From DAHUXD01 sp963805495 (GTDB lineage: Bacteria > Acidobacteriota > Thermoanaerobaculia > UBA5066 > Gp7-AA6), in assembly GCA_963805495.1 (NCBI GenBank), contig CAWDUQ010000002.1:1054001-1118000 (forward strand): a DNA stretch of 64,000 nt. Reading direction: 5' to 3'. Numbering within the stretch: position 1 is the first letter of the stretch; every line of letters begins with the position of its first letter. Shown piece by piece: positions 9,528-18,577 of the stretch. The position numbers and the translations under genes were made by a program. Under the pieces are notes generated by a model. That model saw only the letters and a list, made by a program, of their open reading frames with translations. It was not told the origin of the DNA and made no database searches.

Positions 9528-12035
9528 ATGAATGCCCTGCTGCAGGATTTTCGCTACGCCCTCCGCGGGCTCTCCCGCAGCCCCGCCTTTGCCGCCGCGG
9601 CCGTCGCCACGCTCGCCCTCGGCATCGGCGCCAACGCCGCGATCTTCGCGCTCGTCGACCGCGTCATGCTTCGGCTGCTGCCCGTCCGCGCGCCGCGCGA
9701 GCTCGTCCTCCTCCGCTCGCCCGGCCCGCGCCAGGGACACACGTGGAGCGACGGCGACGACGCCTTCTCCTTCTCGTACCCGATGTACCGCGACCTGCGC
9801 GACGGCAACGAGGTCTTCGCGGGTCTGCTCGGGACGTTTCCGTTCGCCGCGAGTGTCGCGGCCGGGGGAACGACCGAGCGCGCGTCCGGGGAGCTCGTGA
9901 CCGGCAACTATTTCGGAGTGCTCGGCGTTGTGCCCGAGCTCGGCCGGGTCTTCGCGCAGGACGACGACCGGACGCCCGGTGCGCATCCGCTGGCCGTGCT
10001 CTCACACGGTTACTGGGTCCGGCGCTTCGGAAGCGACCCCTCGATTCTCAACAAGACGGTCGTCGTCAACGGCCAGTCCCTGACGGTCGTCGGCGTGGCG
10101 CACGCGGCATTCTCGGGCGTGCAACCCGGCCGCCGCGCGGATCTCTTCGTTCCGCTCGCGATGAAGGCGAGCATGACGCCGCTGCAGGAGACCCTCGACA
10201 ACCCCAAGGAGTACTGGCTGCAGATGATCGGGAGGCTGAAGCCCGGCCTCACGCGGAAGGCCGCGGAGGCCTCTCTGGCCGCCACGTACCGTCCGCTGCT
10301 CGAGGCCCTCCTGCCGCAGATGAGCAACTGGGACGACACGCGCAAGAAGGAGTTCCTCAGCCGCCGGATCGAGCTTGCCCCGGGAGGCGTCGGCCGCGCC
10401 AACCTGCGCCAGGGTTTCGGCACGCCGCTCCTCTCGCTGATGGGAATGGTCGGCCTCGTGCTCCTGATCGCATGCTCGAACCTGGCGGGGCTCCTCGCCG
10501 CGCGGGGCGTCGCCCGCCAGCGCGAGTACGGCATCCGCCTCGCGATCGGCGCCAACCCCGGACAACTGCTCCGCCAGTCGGTCGTCGAGTGCCTGACGTT
10601 CTCGATCGCCGGCGGGGCCCTCGGCCTCGCGCTGGCGGCCTGGACGCTCTCCGCGCTTCTGTCCGCGTTTCCGCCCGACGCCGACCTGCGGCAGGTCGCC
10701 GTCTCGGTGGATCCGCGCGTGATCGGCTTCGCGGCGGCCCTCGCGGTCGCCGCCGGAGTCCTCTTCGGCGTCGGCCCGGCCTACCGCGCGTCGCGTCTCG
10801 ACCCGGCGCGCACGCTGCGGGGCCAGAGCCGCGGCGCGAGCTCGGCGGGGCGCGAGGCCATCCGGACGCGCGGCTGGCTCGTGACGGCCCAGGTCGCCCT
10901 GACACTCGTGCTTCTGGTGGCCGCCGGCCTTTTCACGAAGAGTCTCGCGAACCTCGGCCGCGTCGACCTGGGGTTCAAGCCGGACAACGTCCTCACCTTC
11001 TCGGTCGCACCCGACTCCAACGGGTATGTCCCGGAGCGGACGGCGCAGTTCGCGCGACGCCTCAGCGAAACGCTCGCCGCCTCTCCGGGCATCCGATCCG
11101 TTTCGGCCGCGGAGGTCGCCTCGATGACCGGGAGCGACGAAACGACCAACGTGCGCACGTCCGGCCCCGCCAACGAGCAGACCAAGGGGATCCGGGTGTG
11201 GCGCAACCACGTCGGGCCGGAGTACTTCTCGACGCTCGGAATCCCGCTCGTCGCCGGCCGCGAGTTCCGGTTCGAGGACGACCTGCGCGCGGCCCCGGTC
11301 GCGGTCGTCAACGAGACCATGGCCCGCAGGTTCTTCCCCGGGCGCTCGGCGATCGGCGAGCGCCTCGGCATCGGCCGCGGCGAGGAGGCCCCCAGCGTCG
11401 AGATCGTCGGCGTGGTCCGCGACGCCAAGTCGGGACTTGTCGGCGAGGAGGAGCATCCCTTCGCGTTCACGCCCTATCTCCAGGACCCGACGCTCGGCTC
11501 GCTCACGTTCTACCTGCGCGGCGAGGTCCCGCCCGACCGGCTCGCGCCGGCGGCGCGGGCCGCGGTGGCGGGCCTCGATCCGCAACTCCCGGTCTTCGAC
11601 GTCAAGACGCTGACGGCCCAGATCCGCGAATCCCTGCTGACCGAGCGGCTCATCTTCATCCTCTCCGTCGCTTTCGGCGGCCTCGCGGCGCTTCTGGCCG
11701 CGATCGGCATCTACGGGGTGCTCGCCTTCTCCGTCGCCGAGCGCCGAAGGGAGATCGGCGTGCGCATGGCCCTCGGCGCCGACCCGGCGACCGTCCGCCG
11801 TCTCGTGCTGTCCGAGGTCGGCCGCTTCCTCGTCGTCGGCGCCGCCGTGGGACTTCCGGCGGCCTGGGCGCTCGCCCGGGTCATCGAGTCGATCCTGTTC
11901 GGCGTGAAGGCCGCCGATCCTCTGGTCTTTGCGTTCGGCCTCGCGCTCATGGCGGCGGTCGCCCTCGTCGCCGGATACCTGCCCGCACGGCGCGCCGCGA
12001 AAATCGACCCGCTCGACGCCCTCCGGGGCGACTGA
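9528..12035 (+). CDS. ADOP-type ABC transporter permease
   Basis: An 835-residue double-unit MacB/FtsX permease, slightly longer than its neighbours because periplasmic domain 1 is extended (LLEALLPQMSNWDDTRKKEF region, about residues 260-285). Helix 1 (TLALGIGANAAIFALVDRVM) is at about 22-46, the first FtsX group begins at about 305 (LLSLMGMVGLVLLIACSNLA), the second unit at about 448 (VTAQVALTLVLLVAAGLFT), and the last helices at 710-830. Contact loops are REYGIRLAIGA (note AIGA, not ALGA) and REIGVRMALGA. The AGTGAGGTGATCGC before the ATG is a good ribosome site. 13 bases separate it from the next permease, so it lies in the same transcript. Confidence 0.93.
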   Translation: MNALLQDFRYALRGLSRSPAFAAAAVATLALGIGANAAIFALVDRVMLRLLPVRAPRELVLLRSPGPRQGHTWSDGDDAFSFSYPMYRDLRDGNEVFAGLLGTFPFAASVAAGGTTERASGELVTGNYFGVLGVVPELGRVFAQDDDRTPGAHPLAVLSHGYWVRRFGSDPSILNKTVVVNGQSLTVVGVAHAAFSGVQPGRRADLFVPLAMKASMTPLQETLDNPKEYWLQMIGRLKPGLTRKAAEASLAATYRPLLEALLPQMSNWDDTRKKEFLSRRIELAPGGVGRANLRQGFGTPLLSLMGMVGLVLLIACSNLAGLLAARGVARQREYGIRLAIGANPGQLLRQSVVECLTFSIAGGALGLALAAWTLSALLSAFPPDADLRQVAVSVDPRVIGFAAALAVAAGVLFGVGPAYRASRLDPARTLRGQSRGASSAGREAIRTRGWLVTAQVALTLVLLVAAGLFTKSLANLGRVDLGFKPDNVLTFSVAPDSNGYVPERTAQFARRLSETLAASPGIRSVSAAEVASMTGSDETTNVRTSGPANEQTKGIRVWRNHVGPEYFSTLGIPLVAGREFRFEDDLRAAPVAVVNETMARRFFPGRSAIGERLGIGRGEEAPSVEIVGVVRDAKSGLVGEEEHPFAFTPYLQDPTLGSLTFYLRGEVPPDRLAPAARAAVAGLDPQLPVFDVKTLTAQIRESLLTERLIFILSVAFGGLAALLAAIGIYGVLAFSVAERRREIGVRMALGADPATVRRLVLSEVGRFLVVGAAVGLPAAWALARVIESILFGVKAADPLVFAFGLALMAAVALVAGYLPARRAAKIDPLDALRGD

Positions 12036-12048
12036 AAAGGAGTCCCGC

Positions 12049-14511
12049 ATGTCGATCCTCGGCCAGGACCTGCGATACGCGCTGCGCACCCTGCGCAAGA
12101 GCCCGGGCTTCGCGGCCGTCGCGATCGCAACGCTCGCCCTCGGGATCGGATCGAACGTCGCGATCTTCTCGGTCGTGAACGCCGTTCTGCTCAAGCCGCT
12201 GCCCTTCGACCGGGCCGGCGAGCTCGTGCGCGTGACGTCGGACTTCACGCGGCGGGGCACCGACGACGTCGGCCTCTCGGCCCCCGAGCTGTTCGACTAT
12301 CGCGATCGCTCCGGCGTGTTTTCGGCGATCTCCGGCCTCTATCCCATCACCGCGAACGTCACCGGAGGCGACCGGCCCGAGCGCGTCGAGACGCTGCTCG
12401 TCGACGTCGACTACTTCGACATCCTGGGCGTCCGGCCCCAGATCGGCCGCCTCTTCACGCCCGGGGACTACGACCCGGGCATCGCCGATCTCGTCGTCAT
12501 CTCAGACGGGTTCTGGCGCCGCCGCTTCGGAGCCGACCCGGGCGTCCTCGGCAAGCCCCTTCGGATCGACGACGACCTGTGCACGATCGTCGGCGTCCTC
12601 CCGCCGGGCTTCCGCCATCCCGGCCGCGTGATCGAGACCGACGTCGAAGTCTGGGCGCCCTCCGGCTGGCTCGGCCCGCCATTCCAGGGCCCCAACCGCC
12701 GCGCCTACTTCCTCCAGGGCGCGCTCGGTCGCCTGAAGCCCGGCGTCACGCCGGCGGCGGCGCAGGGGCGGCTCGACGCCCTCGCCGGGGAGCTGCGCCG
12801 CGAGTTCCCGGGGGACTACCCCGAGAACGACGGCTGGGCGCCGCGCCTGGTTCCGCTCCAGGATGACCTCGTCGGCGGCGTCCGTCCCGCCCTGATGGTT
12901 CTGCTCGCCGCGGTCGGCCTCGTGCTCCTGATCGGGTGCGCGAACGTGGCCAACCTCCAGCTCGCGCGGGCCTCGGCGCGGCGAAGAGAGATCGCGGTGC
13001 GCCAGGCCCTCGGCGCCTCGCGCGGGCGACTCGTCCGGCAGCTCCTGACCGAGAGCCTCGTCGTCGCACTCGCCGGCGGTGCCCTCGGGCTCGCCCTGGC
13101 CGCCTTCGGCGTGGATCTCCTGATGCGGCTCTCGCCGGCCAGCATCCTCCGACTTCCCGAAGTCGGCATCGATCGCGCCGTCCTCCTCTTCACGCTCGGC
13201 GCTTCGCTTCTGACGGGTGTCGTGTTCGGGATCGCTCCGGCGCTCCAGGGATCCGACGCCGGACTCGGCGAAGCGCTCAACGAGGGCTCCCGCGGCGCGT
13301 CCGGCCGGCGCGGCAAGCGCGTCCGGTCGCTTCTCGTCGTCGCGGAGTTCGCCCTGGCGCTCGTGCTGCTCGTCGGCGCGGGGCTGCTCGTGCGCACGCT
13401 CTGGCAGTTGCAGAAGGTCGACGTGGGCTTCCGGCCGAAGGGCGTGACCACGGCGAGTCTCTGGCTGCCGCAGCCGGACATCCGCGAAAACGGCCGCTAT
13501 AACGAGGGCTCCGCCCAGGCCGCGTTCTATCGCAAGGCCCTCGAGCGCATCCGGGCGCTGCCCGGGGTCGAGGAGGCCGCGGGCGCGACGAGCGTCCCGT
13601 TCAACAGCCTGCGCTTCACGACCCGGCTCCAGATCGAAGGACGCGACCCCGGGCGCGACGGAACCGCCGTGGCCGCCGGCTCGAGCGCCTCCACCCGCTA
13701 CTTCCAGACCCTCGGAATCCCGCTGAAGGCGGGGCGAGACTTCGACGAGCGCGACGCCGAGGGCGGCGAACCGGTCATGATCGTGAGCGAGTCTTTCGCG
13801 CGGCGTTTTTTCCCGGGCGGGGACGCGATCGGGAGGCGCCTTCGCTTTCCGGGCCGCACGCAGCCGGGCCCGTGGATGTCGATCGTCGGCATCGTCGGCG
13901 ACGTGAAGACGGAGTCGCTTGCCCTCGACGGGAGGCCGACCTTTTATCGTCCTCTCCTCCAGCAATCCAGTCCGATCTTCACCTTCGTGGTCCGGAGCAC
14001 GGCGCCGCCCGCGACGCTCGGCCCGCAGGTCGACGCGGCCGTGCGCGCTCTCGACCCGGAGCTTCCGGTCTTCGCGGTCCGCACGATGGACGAGGCGATG
14101 GCGGCGACGGTCGAGGAGCGCCACTTCGCGATGCAGCTCCTGGCCTTGTTCGCCGTCGCGGCCCTGGCGCTCTCGGCCGTCGGCATCTACGGGGTCATCG
14201 CCTACGGGGTCGCCCAGCGCACCCGCGAGATCGGCATCCGCATGGCGCTCGGGGCGCGACCCGCGGACGTGCGGCGCATGCTGCTCGTCGAGGGCGGAAA
14301 GCTCGCCGGCGCCGGCGTGGCCATCGGACTCGCCGGGTCCGTCCTGCTGACGCGCGCGATGTCGGCCCTGCTCTACGGGGTGGGACCCCGCGATCCGATG
14401 ACCCTGGCGTCGGTGCCGGCGATGCTGGCGGCGGTCGCCCTGGCGGCCACGTTTTTTCCGGCGAGGCGCGCGAGCCGGGTCGACCCGACGACCGCGCTGC
14501 GAAGCGAATAG
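12049..14511 (+). CDS. ADOP-type ABC transporter permease, last of the array
   Basis: An 820-residue double-unit MacB/FtsX permease. The ATG at 12049 is chosen because AAAAGGAG lies 6-7 bases upstream and the protein then begins MSILGQDLRYALRTLRKSPG, the standard family N-terminus; an in-frame open stretch extends further upstream but lies inside the previous gene. Helix 1 is at about residues 22-46, the first FtsX group at about 285 (VLLAAVGLVLLIGCANVANL), the second unit at about 425 (VVAEFALALVLLVGAGLLV), the final helices at 695-815. Contact loops REIAVRQALGA and REIGIRMALGA are present. It is followed after 23 bases by msrB. Whether it works with the array ATPase or a distant one cannot be told. 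Confidence 0.93.
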   Translation: MSILGQDLRYALRTLRKSPGFAAVAIATLALGIGSNVAIFSVVNAVLLKPLPFDRAGELVRVTSDFTRRGTDDVGLSAPELFDYRDRSGVFSAISGLYPITANVTGGDRPERVETLLVDVDYFDILGVRPQIGRLFTPGDYDPGIADLVVISDGFWRRRFGADPGVLGKPLRIDDDLCTIVGVLPPGFRHPGRVIETDVEVWAPSGWLGPPFQGPNRRAYFLQGALGRLKPGVTPAAAQGRLDALAGELRREFPGDYPENDGWAPRLVPLQDDLVGGVRPALMVLLAAVGLVLLIGCANVANLQLARASARRREIAVRQALGASRGRLVRQLLTESLVVALAGGALGLALAAFGVDLLMRLSPASILRLPEVGIDRAVLLFTLGASLLTGVVFGIAPALQGSDAGLGEALNEGSRGASGRRGKRVRSLLVVAEFALALVLLVGAGLLVRTLWQLQKVDVGFRPKGVTTASLWLPQPDIRENGRYNEGSAQAAFYRKALERIRALPGVEEAAGATSVPFNSLRFTTRLQIEGRDPGRDGTAVAAGSSASTRYFQTLGIPLKAGRDFDERDAEGGEPVMIVSESFARRFFPGGDAIGRRLRFPGRTQPGPWMSIVGIVGDVKTESLALDGRPTFYRPLLQQSSPIFTFVVRSTAPPATLGPQVDAAVRALDPELPVFAVRTMDEAMAATVEERHFAMQLLALFAVAALALSAVGIYGVIAYGVAQRTREIGIRMALGARPADVRRMLLVEGGKLAGAGVAIGLAGSVLLTRAMSALLYGVGPRDPMTLASVPAMLAAVALAATFFPARRASRVDPTTALRSE

Positions 14512-14522
14512 CGGGGCGGTGG

Positions 14523-14528
14523 TAGATT
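14523..14528 (+). promoter_or_regulatory. -10-like hexamer of msrB, leaderless type
   Basis: TAGATT ends 6 bases before the GTG start of msrB, and no ribosome site lies between. The same TAGANT pattern at the same distance precedes xseA and both glycosyltransferase genes of this window. A start of transcription at or next to the GTG is inferred. No clear -35 element is visible. Confidence 0.45.
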
Positions 14529-14534
14529 CCCGCC

Positions 14535-14942
14535 GTGGTCGCCGAGGACACCGGCCGCGTCGAGAAGACTCCCGAGGAATGGCGCGCCGCGCTGACGCCG
14601 GAGCAGTACCGGATCCTGCGCGAGAAGGGCACCGAGCGCGCCTTCACGGGACGGTACTGGAACCACCACGCGTCCGGGACGTACGCATGCGCCGGTTGCG
14701 GGAACATCCTCTTCGATTCCCTGTCCAAGTTCGAATCGGGGACGGGATGGCCGAGCTTCAAGACTCCGGCCTCGCCCGCGAGCGTGAAGACCCACGAGGA
14801 CGCCAGCCTTTTTCTCGCCCGCACGGAAGTGATCTGCCGGCGCTGCGACTCGCATCTCGGCCACGTCTTCGACGACGGGCCGGAACCGACGGGGCTGCGG
14901 TATTGCATGAACTCCGCCGCGCTCGACTTCCGGCCGCGGTGA
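14535..14942 (+). CDS. msrB: Peptide-methionine (R)-S-oxide reductase
   Basis: A 135-residue cytoplasmic MsrB, which reduces the R-epimer of methionine sulfoxide in proteins. Two zinc CxxC pairs (CAGC at about 53 and CRRC at about 98), the fold motif GTGWPSF, the HLGHVFDDGP loop and the catalytic cysteine in RYCMNSAALDF are all present; length is normal and no signal peptide is seen. The only reasonable start is GTG at 14535. It has no Shine-Dalgarno sequence and is preceded by a TAGATT box, so it may have its own leaderless promoter although it lies only 23 bases after the permease array. The electron donor should be thioredoxin. Its place between an export array and a two-component system suggests a link to oxidative or envelope stress, which is inference. 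Confidence 0.96.
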   Translation: MVAEDTGRVEKTPEEWRAALTPEQYRILREKGTERAFTGRYWNHHASGTYACAGCGNILFDSLSKFESGTGWPSFKTPASPASVKTHEDASLFLARTEVICRRCDSHLGHVFDDGPEPTGLRYCMNSAALDFRPR

Positions 14943-14964
14943 CCCGGCCGCCGTGGCCGCTGCC

Positions 14965-16320
14965 ATGAACCGCGCGCCGCGGGTCCTGATCGCCGACGAC
15001 CAGCGCGACGTGCTGGAGGCGCTGCGCCTCCTGCTCAAGGGCGAGGGCCTGGAGTGCGAGACCGCAAGCTCGCCCGCCGGAGTGCTCGCGGCGCTCGAGT
15101 CGCGCGAACGGGACGCGGCCCTGATCGACCTCAACTACACGCGCGACACGACCTCGGGACAGGAAGGCCTGGACCTCCTGGCGAAGATCCAGGAGATCGA
15201 CCCGACCCTGCCCGTGATCGTCATGACGGCGTGGGGCACCGTCGATCTCGCCGTCGAGGCGATGCGCCAGGGGGCCCGGGACTTCGTGCAGAAGCCGTGG
15301 GACAACGCCCGCCTCCTGACGACGCTCCGCACGCAGATCGCCCTCGGCCAGGCCCTGCGCGTCGGCCAGCGCCTCGAGGCCGAGAACCGGATCCTTCGCC
15401 ACGAAGGCTCTCCGTCGATGATCGCGGCCTCCCCCGCCATGCGCCCGGTCCTCGACGTCATCGCGCGCGTCGGCCCGTCGGACGCGAACGTCCTGATCAC
15501 GGGCGAAAACGGCACCGGGAAGACGCTGGTGGCGCGCGCGCTCCATGCCGCCTCTCCCCGCGCATCGCGCCCCTTCCTGACCCTGAACGCCGGGGGCATC
15601 TCCGAGGGTGTCTTCGAGAGCGAGCTCTTCGGCCACGTCAAGGGCGCCTTCACCGACGCACGCGCCGACCGCGTCGGCCGCTTCGAGCTCGCCGACGGCG
15701 GAACGCTCTTTCTCGACGAGATCGGCAACGTGCCCCTCTCCCAGCAGGGCAAGCTCCTGCGGGTACTCGAAACCGGCGAGTTCGAGCGCGTCGGTTCGTC
15801 CCGCACCCGCCGCTGCGACGTGCGGATCCTGTCGGCGTCGAACGCCAACCTTCCCGCCGAGGTCGCGGCCGGGAGCTTCCGCCAGGACCTCCTCTTCCGC
15901 CTGAACACGATCGAGATCCACCTGCCGTCGCTCTCCGAGCGCCGGGAGGACATTCCGCTCCTCGCCCGGCAGTTTCTGCAGAGCCACGCGGAGCGCTACC
16001 GCAAGAACGTCTCGGGCTTCGAGCCGGCGGCCATGGAAGCGCTGCTGGCCCATCGCTGGCCCGGCAACGTGCGCGAGCTCGACCACGCGATCGAGCGCGC
16101 CGTCCTGATGTCCTCGGGCGGCGCGATCCGCGCCGGAGACCTCGGATTGAAGCGCGGGGTCGAGGCGGGAAGGCTCGAGGACCTTTCGCTCGAGGAGGTC
16201 GAAAGCCTCCTCGTGCACAAGGCCATGGACCGGTTCGGAGGCAACGTGAGCCAGGCGGCGAAGGCCCTGGGGCTCTCCCGCAGCGCCCTGTATCGCCGGC
16301 TCGAAAAACACGGACAATGA
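14965..16320 (+). CDS. Sigma-54-dependent response regulator, NtrC family
   Basis: A 451-residue activator with three domains. The receiver (residues 5-125) has acidic IADDQ, phospho-acceptor D55 in ALIDLNY and the lysine in VQKPW. The AAA+ domain (150-370) has Walker A GENGTGKT and Walker B LFLDEIGN; its sigma-54 contact loop reads GAFTDA instead of GAFTGA. The C-terminal Fis-type helix-turn-helix is at about 425-450 (NVSQAAKALGLSRSALYRR). ATG at 14965 is preferred; a GTG at 14953 would add four residues (MAAA). It ends 4 bases before the kinase gene, its likely partner. It should switch on sigma-54 promoters, perhaps of the upstream export array, but I found no convincing -24/-12 site in the window. 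Confidence 0.93.
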   Translation: MNRAPRVLIADDQRDVLEALRLLLKGEGLECETASSPAGVLAALESRERDAALIDLNYTRDTTSGQEGLDLLAKIQEIDPTLPVIVMTAWGTVDLAVEAMRQGARDFVQKPWDNARLLTTLRTQIALGQALRVGQRLEAENRILRHEGSPSMIAASPAMRPVLDVIARVGPSDANVLITGENGTGKTLVARALHAASPRASRPFLTLNAGGISEGVFESELFGHVKGAFTDARADRVGRFELADGGTLFLDEIGNVPLSQQGKLLRVLETGEFERVGSSRTRRCDVRILSASNANLPAEVAAGSFRQDLLFRLNTIEIHLPSLSERREDIPLLARQFLQSHAERYRKNVSGFEPAAMEALLAHRWPGNVRELDHAIERAVLMSSGGAIRAGDLGLKRGVEAGRLEDLSLEEVESLLVHKAMDRFGGNVSQAAKALGLSRSALYRRLEKHGQ

Positions 16321-16324
16321 CGCC

Positions 16325-17656
16325 ATGGCCGGCCGCCCGCTGACGCACGAACGGCGGATCCTGCTCCTGGCGTTCCTCGCCGCGCTGCCCGCGATCGCGA
16401 TCGCCCTCGTGCTTCTGTGGACCGGCGACTTCACGCCCAAGCTGCGCTGGACCCTGACGACGATCCTCGTCGGGGCGTTCCTGGCGTTCACCCAGGCGCT
16501 CCGCGAGCGCGTCGTGCGCCCGCTCCAGACGGTCTCGAATCTTCTCGCGGCCATGCGCGAGGAGGACTTCTCGATCCGCGCGCGCGGGGCGCGGCCCGAC
16601 GACCCTCTCGGCGAGGTGTTCCTCGAGGTCAACGCGCTCGCGGCGACGCTCCGCGAGCAACGGCTGGGGGCGCTCGAAGCGACGGCCCTGCTCTCGAAGG
16701 TCATGGCGGAGATCGACGTGGCCGTGTTCGCGTTCGACGAGCGCGGCGAGCTCCAGCTCGTCAACCGTTTCGGCGAGACCCTGCTCGGCCAGCCGGAGCC
16801 CAGACTCCGGGGCCGGCGCGCCGAAGAGGTCGGACTCGCCGCGTTCCTCGTCGACGGCGCGCCCCAGATCCGCGAGGCCGCGTTCCCCGGCCGGTCCGGG
16901 CGGTGGGAGATCCGGACGAGCACGTTTCGCCAGGGCGGCGCGCCCCACCGGCTGCTCGTCCTCGCCGACGTCAGCCGTCCCCTGCGGGAGGAAGAGCGCC
17001 AGGCCTGGCAGCGCCTCATCCGGGTGCTCGGGCACGAGCTCAACAACTCGCTCGCCCCGATCCAGTCGATCGCGGGAAGCCTCCAGCGCCTGGCGAGCCA
17101 GAACGAGCCGCCGCCGGACTGGCGCGACGATCTGCGTCACGGCCTGTCCGTGATTGCCTCCCGCGCCGAGGCGCTCTCGCGCTTCACGTCCGCGTATGCC
17201 CGGCTCGCCCGGCTGCCGCCGCCCGCGCCCGCGCCCGTGGACGTGGGGAGCCTGCTCGCGCGGGTCGCGAGCCTCGAGCCGCGCCTGGCGGTCGGGGTGA
17301 TTCCGGGGCCGGCCCTGACGGTCCAGGCGGACGCCGATCAGCTCGAGCAACTGCTCATCAATCTCGTGCGCAACGCCGCCGACGCCGCTCTCGAGACGCA
17401 GGGAGGGGTTGCGCTCGGCTGGAAGCGCGGGGCCCGGCAGGTCGAGATCTGGGTTGCCGACGACGGGCCGGGCCTTCCGACGACGACCAACCTGTTCGTC
17501 CCGTTTTTCACGACGAAGCCGGGCGGCTCGGGGATCGGCCTCGTGCTGTCGCGCCAGATCGCCGAGGCCCACGGCGGCAGCCTCGAGCTCGAGAACCGGC
17601 GTGGCCATCACGGCTCGATCGCGAGGCTGCGCCTTCCGCTCGGCCGGGCCGCGTGA
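16325..17656 (+). CDS. Sensor histidine kinase, NtrY-like
   Basis: A 443-residue inner-membrane kinase that should phosphorylate the adjacent response regulator. Two N-terminal membrane helices (about residues 12-32 and 40-58) leave almost no periplasmic loop. A HAMP-like stretch (60-115), a PAS-like domain (120-225), the dimerisation domain with phospho-acceptor H237 in GHELNNSLAPI, and an ATPase domain with N-box NLVRNAADAA, G1 DDGPG and G2 GSGIGLVLSRQI follow. The H-box with two Asn after HE resembles NtrY and kinases found beside MacB-type permeases. With so short a periplasmic loop, the signal is probably sensed in the membrane or by the PAS domain. ATG at 16325, stop 4 bases before the GTG of the next gene. 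Confidence 0.93.
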   Translation: MAGRPLTHERRILLLAFLAALPAIAIALVLLWTGDFTPKLRWTLTTILVGAFLAFTQALRERVVRPLQTVSNLLAAMREEDFSIRARGARPDDPLGEVFLEVNALAATLREQRLGALEATALLSKVMAEIDVAVFAFDERGELQLVNRFGETLLGQPEPRLRGRRAEEVGLAAFLVDGAPQIREAAFPGRSGRWEIRTSTFRQGGAPHRLLVLADVSRPLREEERQAWQRLIRVLGHELNNSLAPIQSIAGSLQRLASQNEPPPDWRDDLRHGLSVIASRAEALSRFTSAYARLARLPPPAPAPVDVGSLLARVASLEPRLAVGVIPGPALTVQADADQLEQLLINLVRNAADAALETQGGVALGWKRGARQVEIWVADDGPGLPTTTNLFVPFFTTKPGGSGIGLVLSRQIAEAHGGSLELENRRGHHGSIARLRLPLGRAA

Positions 17657-17660
17657 CGCC

Positions 17661-18552
17661 GTGAGATACCGGGAAGTCAGCGTCCGCCCGGCCCTCGCGT
17701 CCCGCATCGAATGCCTCTGGCTCGCGGAGGACGCCGGAGCGGGTCCGGGCAGGGCCGAGCGCATCCTGCCCGACGGCTGCGTCGAGTGGATCATTCACCT
17801 CGGCGCGGCCTATGCGCGGATCGGCGACGACGAACGGCCGGCCCTCCAGCCGGCGAGCTTCGTCGTCGGACCGATGTCCCGGCCGATCCGCATCGCTCCG
17901 ACCGGCCCCGTCCGAACGCTCGGCGTTCGCTTTCGCCCGGGCGCCGCGCGGGAGGCGCTCGGCGCACCGCTCGAAACCCTGGCCGACGGGTCGGCTTCGG
18001 CGGAAGAGCTCTGGGGCGCGGCAGGGGCGCCGAATCGAGGACGAGGTCGCCAACGCGCCCGACGACCGGGCCCGACGGACGGCCATCGAAGACTTCATCG
18101 AGTCGCGTCTGGCGCGCACCGGGGCGGCCGACGCCCGGCTCGCGGCCGCCGTCGGCGAGGTGCTCGCGGGCCGGGGCCGGCGGCCGGTCGCCGAGATCGC
18201 GCGCCGCGCCGGCTGGGGGCGGCGACAGCTCGAGCGTGCGTTCCGCTCGGGCGTCGGCGTGACGCCGAAGACGCTGTCGCGCGTCATCCGGTTCCAGAAC
18301 CTCCTTCGCCTGGCGGGCCGCGACGCCGGGGCCTCCTGGGCGGACCTCGCCGCGCGGTGCGGATACGCCGACCAGGCTCACCTCGCCCGCGAGTTCCGGG
18401 AGCTCGCCGGGGTCACGCCGGCGTCGGGGCAGGCGGCATCGGGAGAGCTCGGGCGGCACTTCGTCGCCCCGGAGCGCATCGATGCCCTCCTGTCGGGCCG
18501 CGTCCGGGCCGATGACGCGTTCGTTCAAGACGGCGCGGCCGGCCCGGCATAG
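17661..18552 (+). pseudogene. AraC-family regulator with a one-base frameshift
   Basis: The N-terminal half reads from GTG at 17661 (MRYREVSVRPALASRIECLW, then PDGCVEWIIHLG and FVVGPMSRPI), a sensor domain of the DUF6597 type. The frame breaks near 18024. The C-terminal half continues one frame over with the DNA-binding domain (PVAEIARRAGWGRRQLERAF and ADLAARCGYADQAHLAREF) to the stop at 18550-18552. Removing one G from the GGGG at 18024-18027 restores a single frame of about 296 codons reading LWGAAGRRIEDEVA across the join. Both halves are otherwise well conserved, so a sequencing or assembly error is as likely as a true mutation. Its gene touches the kinase gene, so it was co-transcribed with the two-component pair. 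Confidence 0.85.
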
Positions 18553-18577
18553 AGTCCCCGGCCCATGAGGAGGTTCC

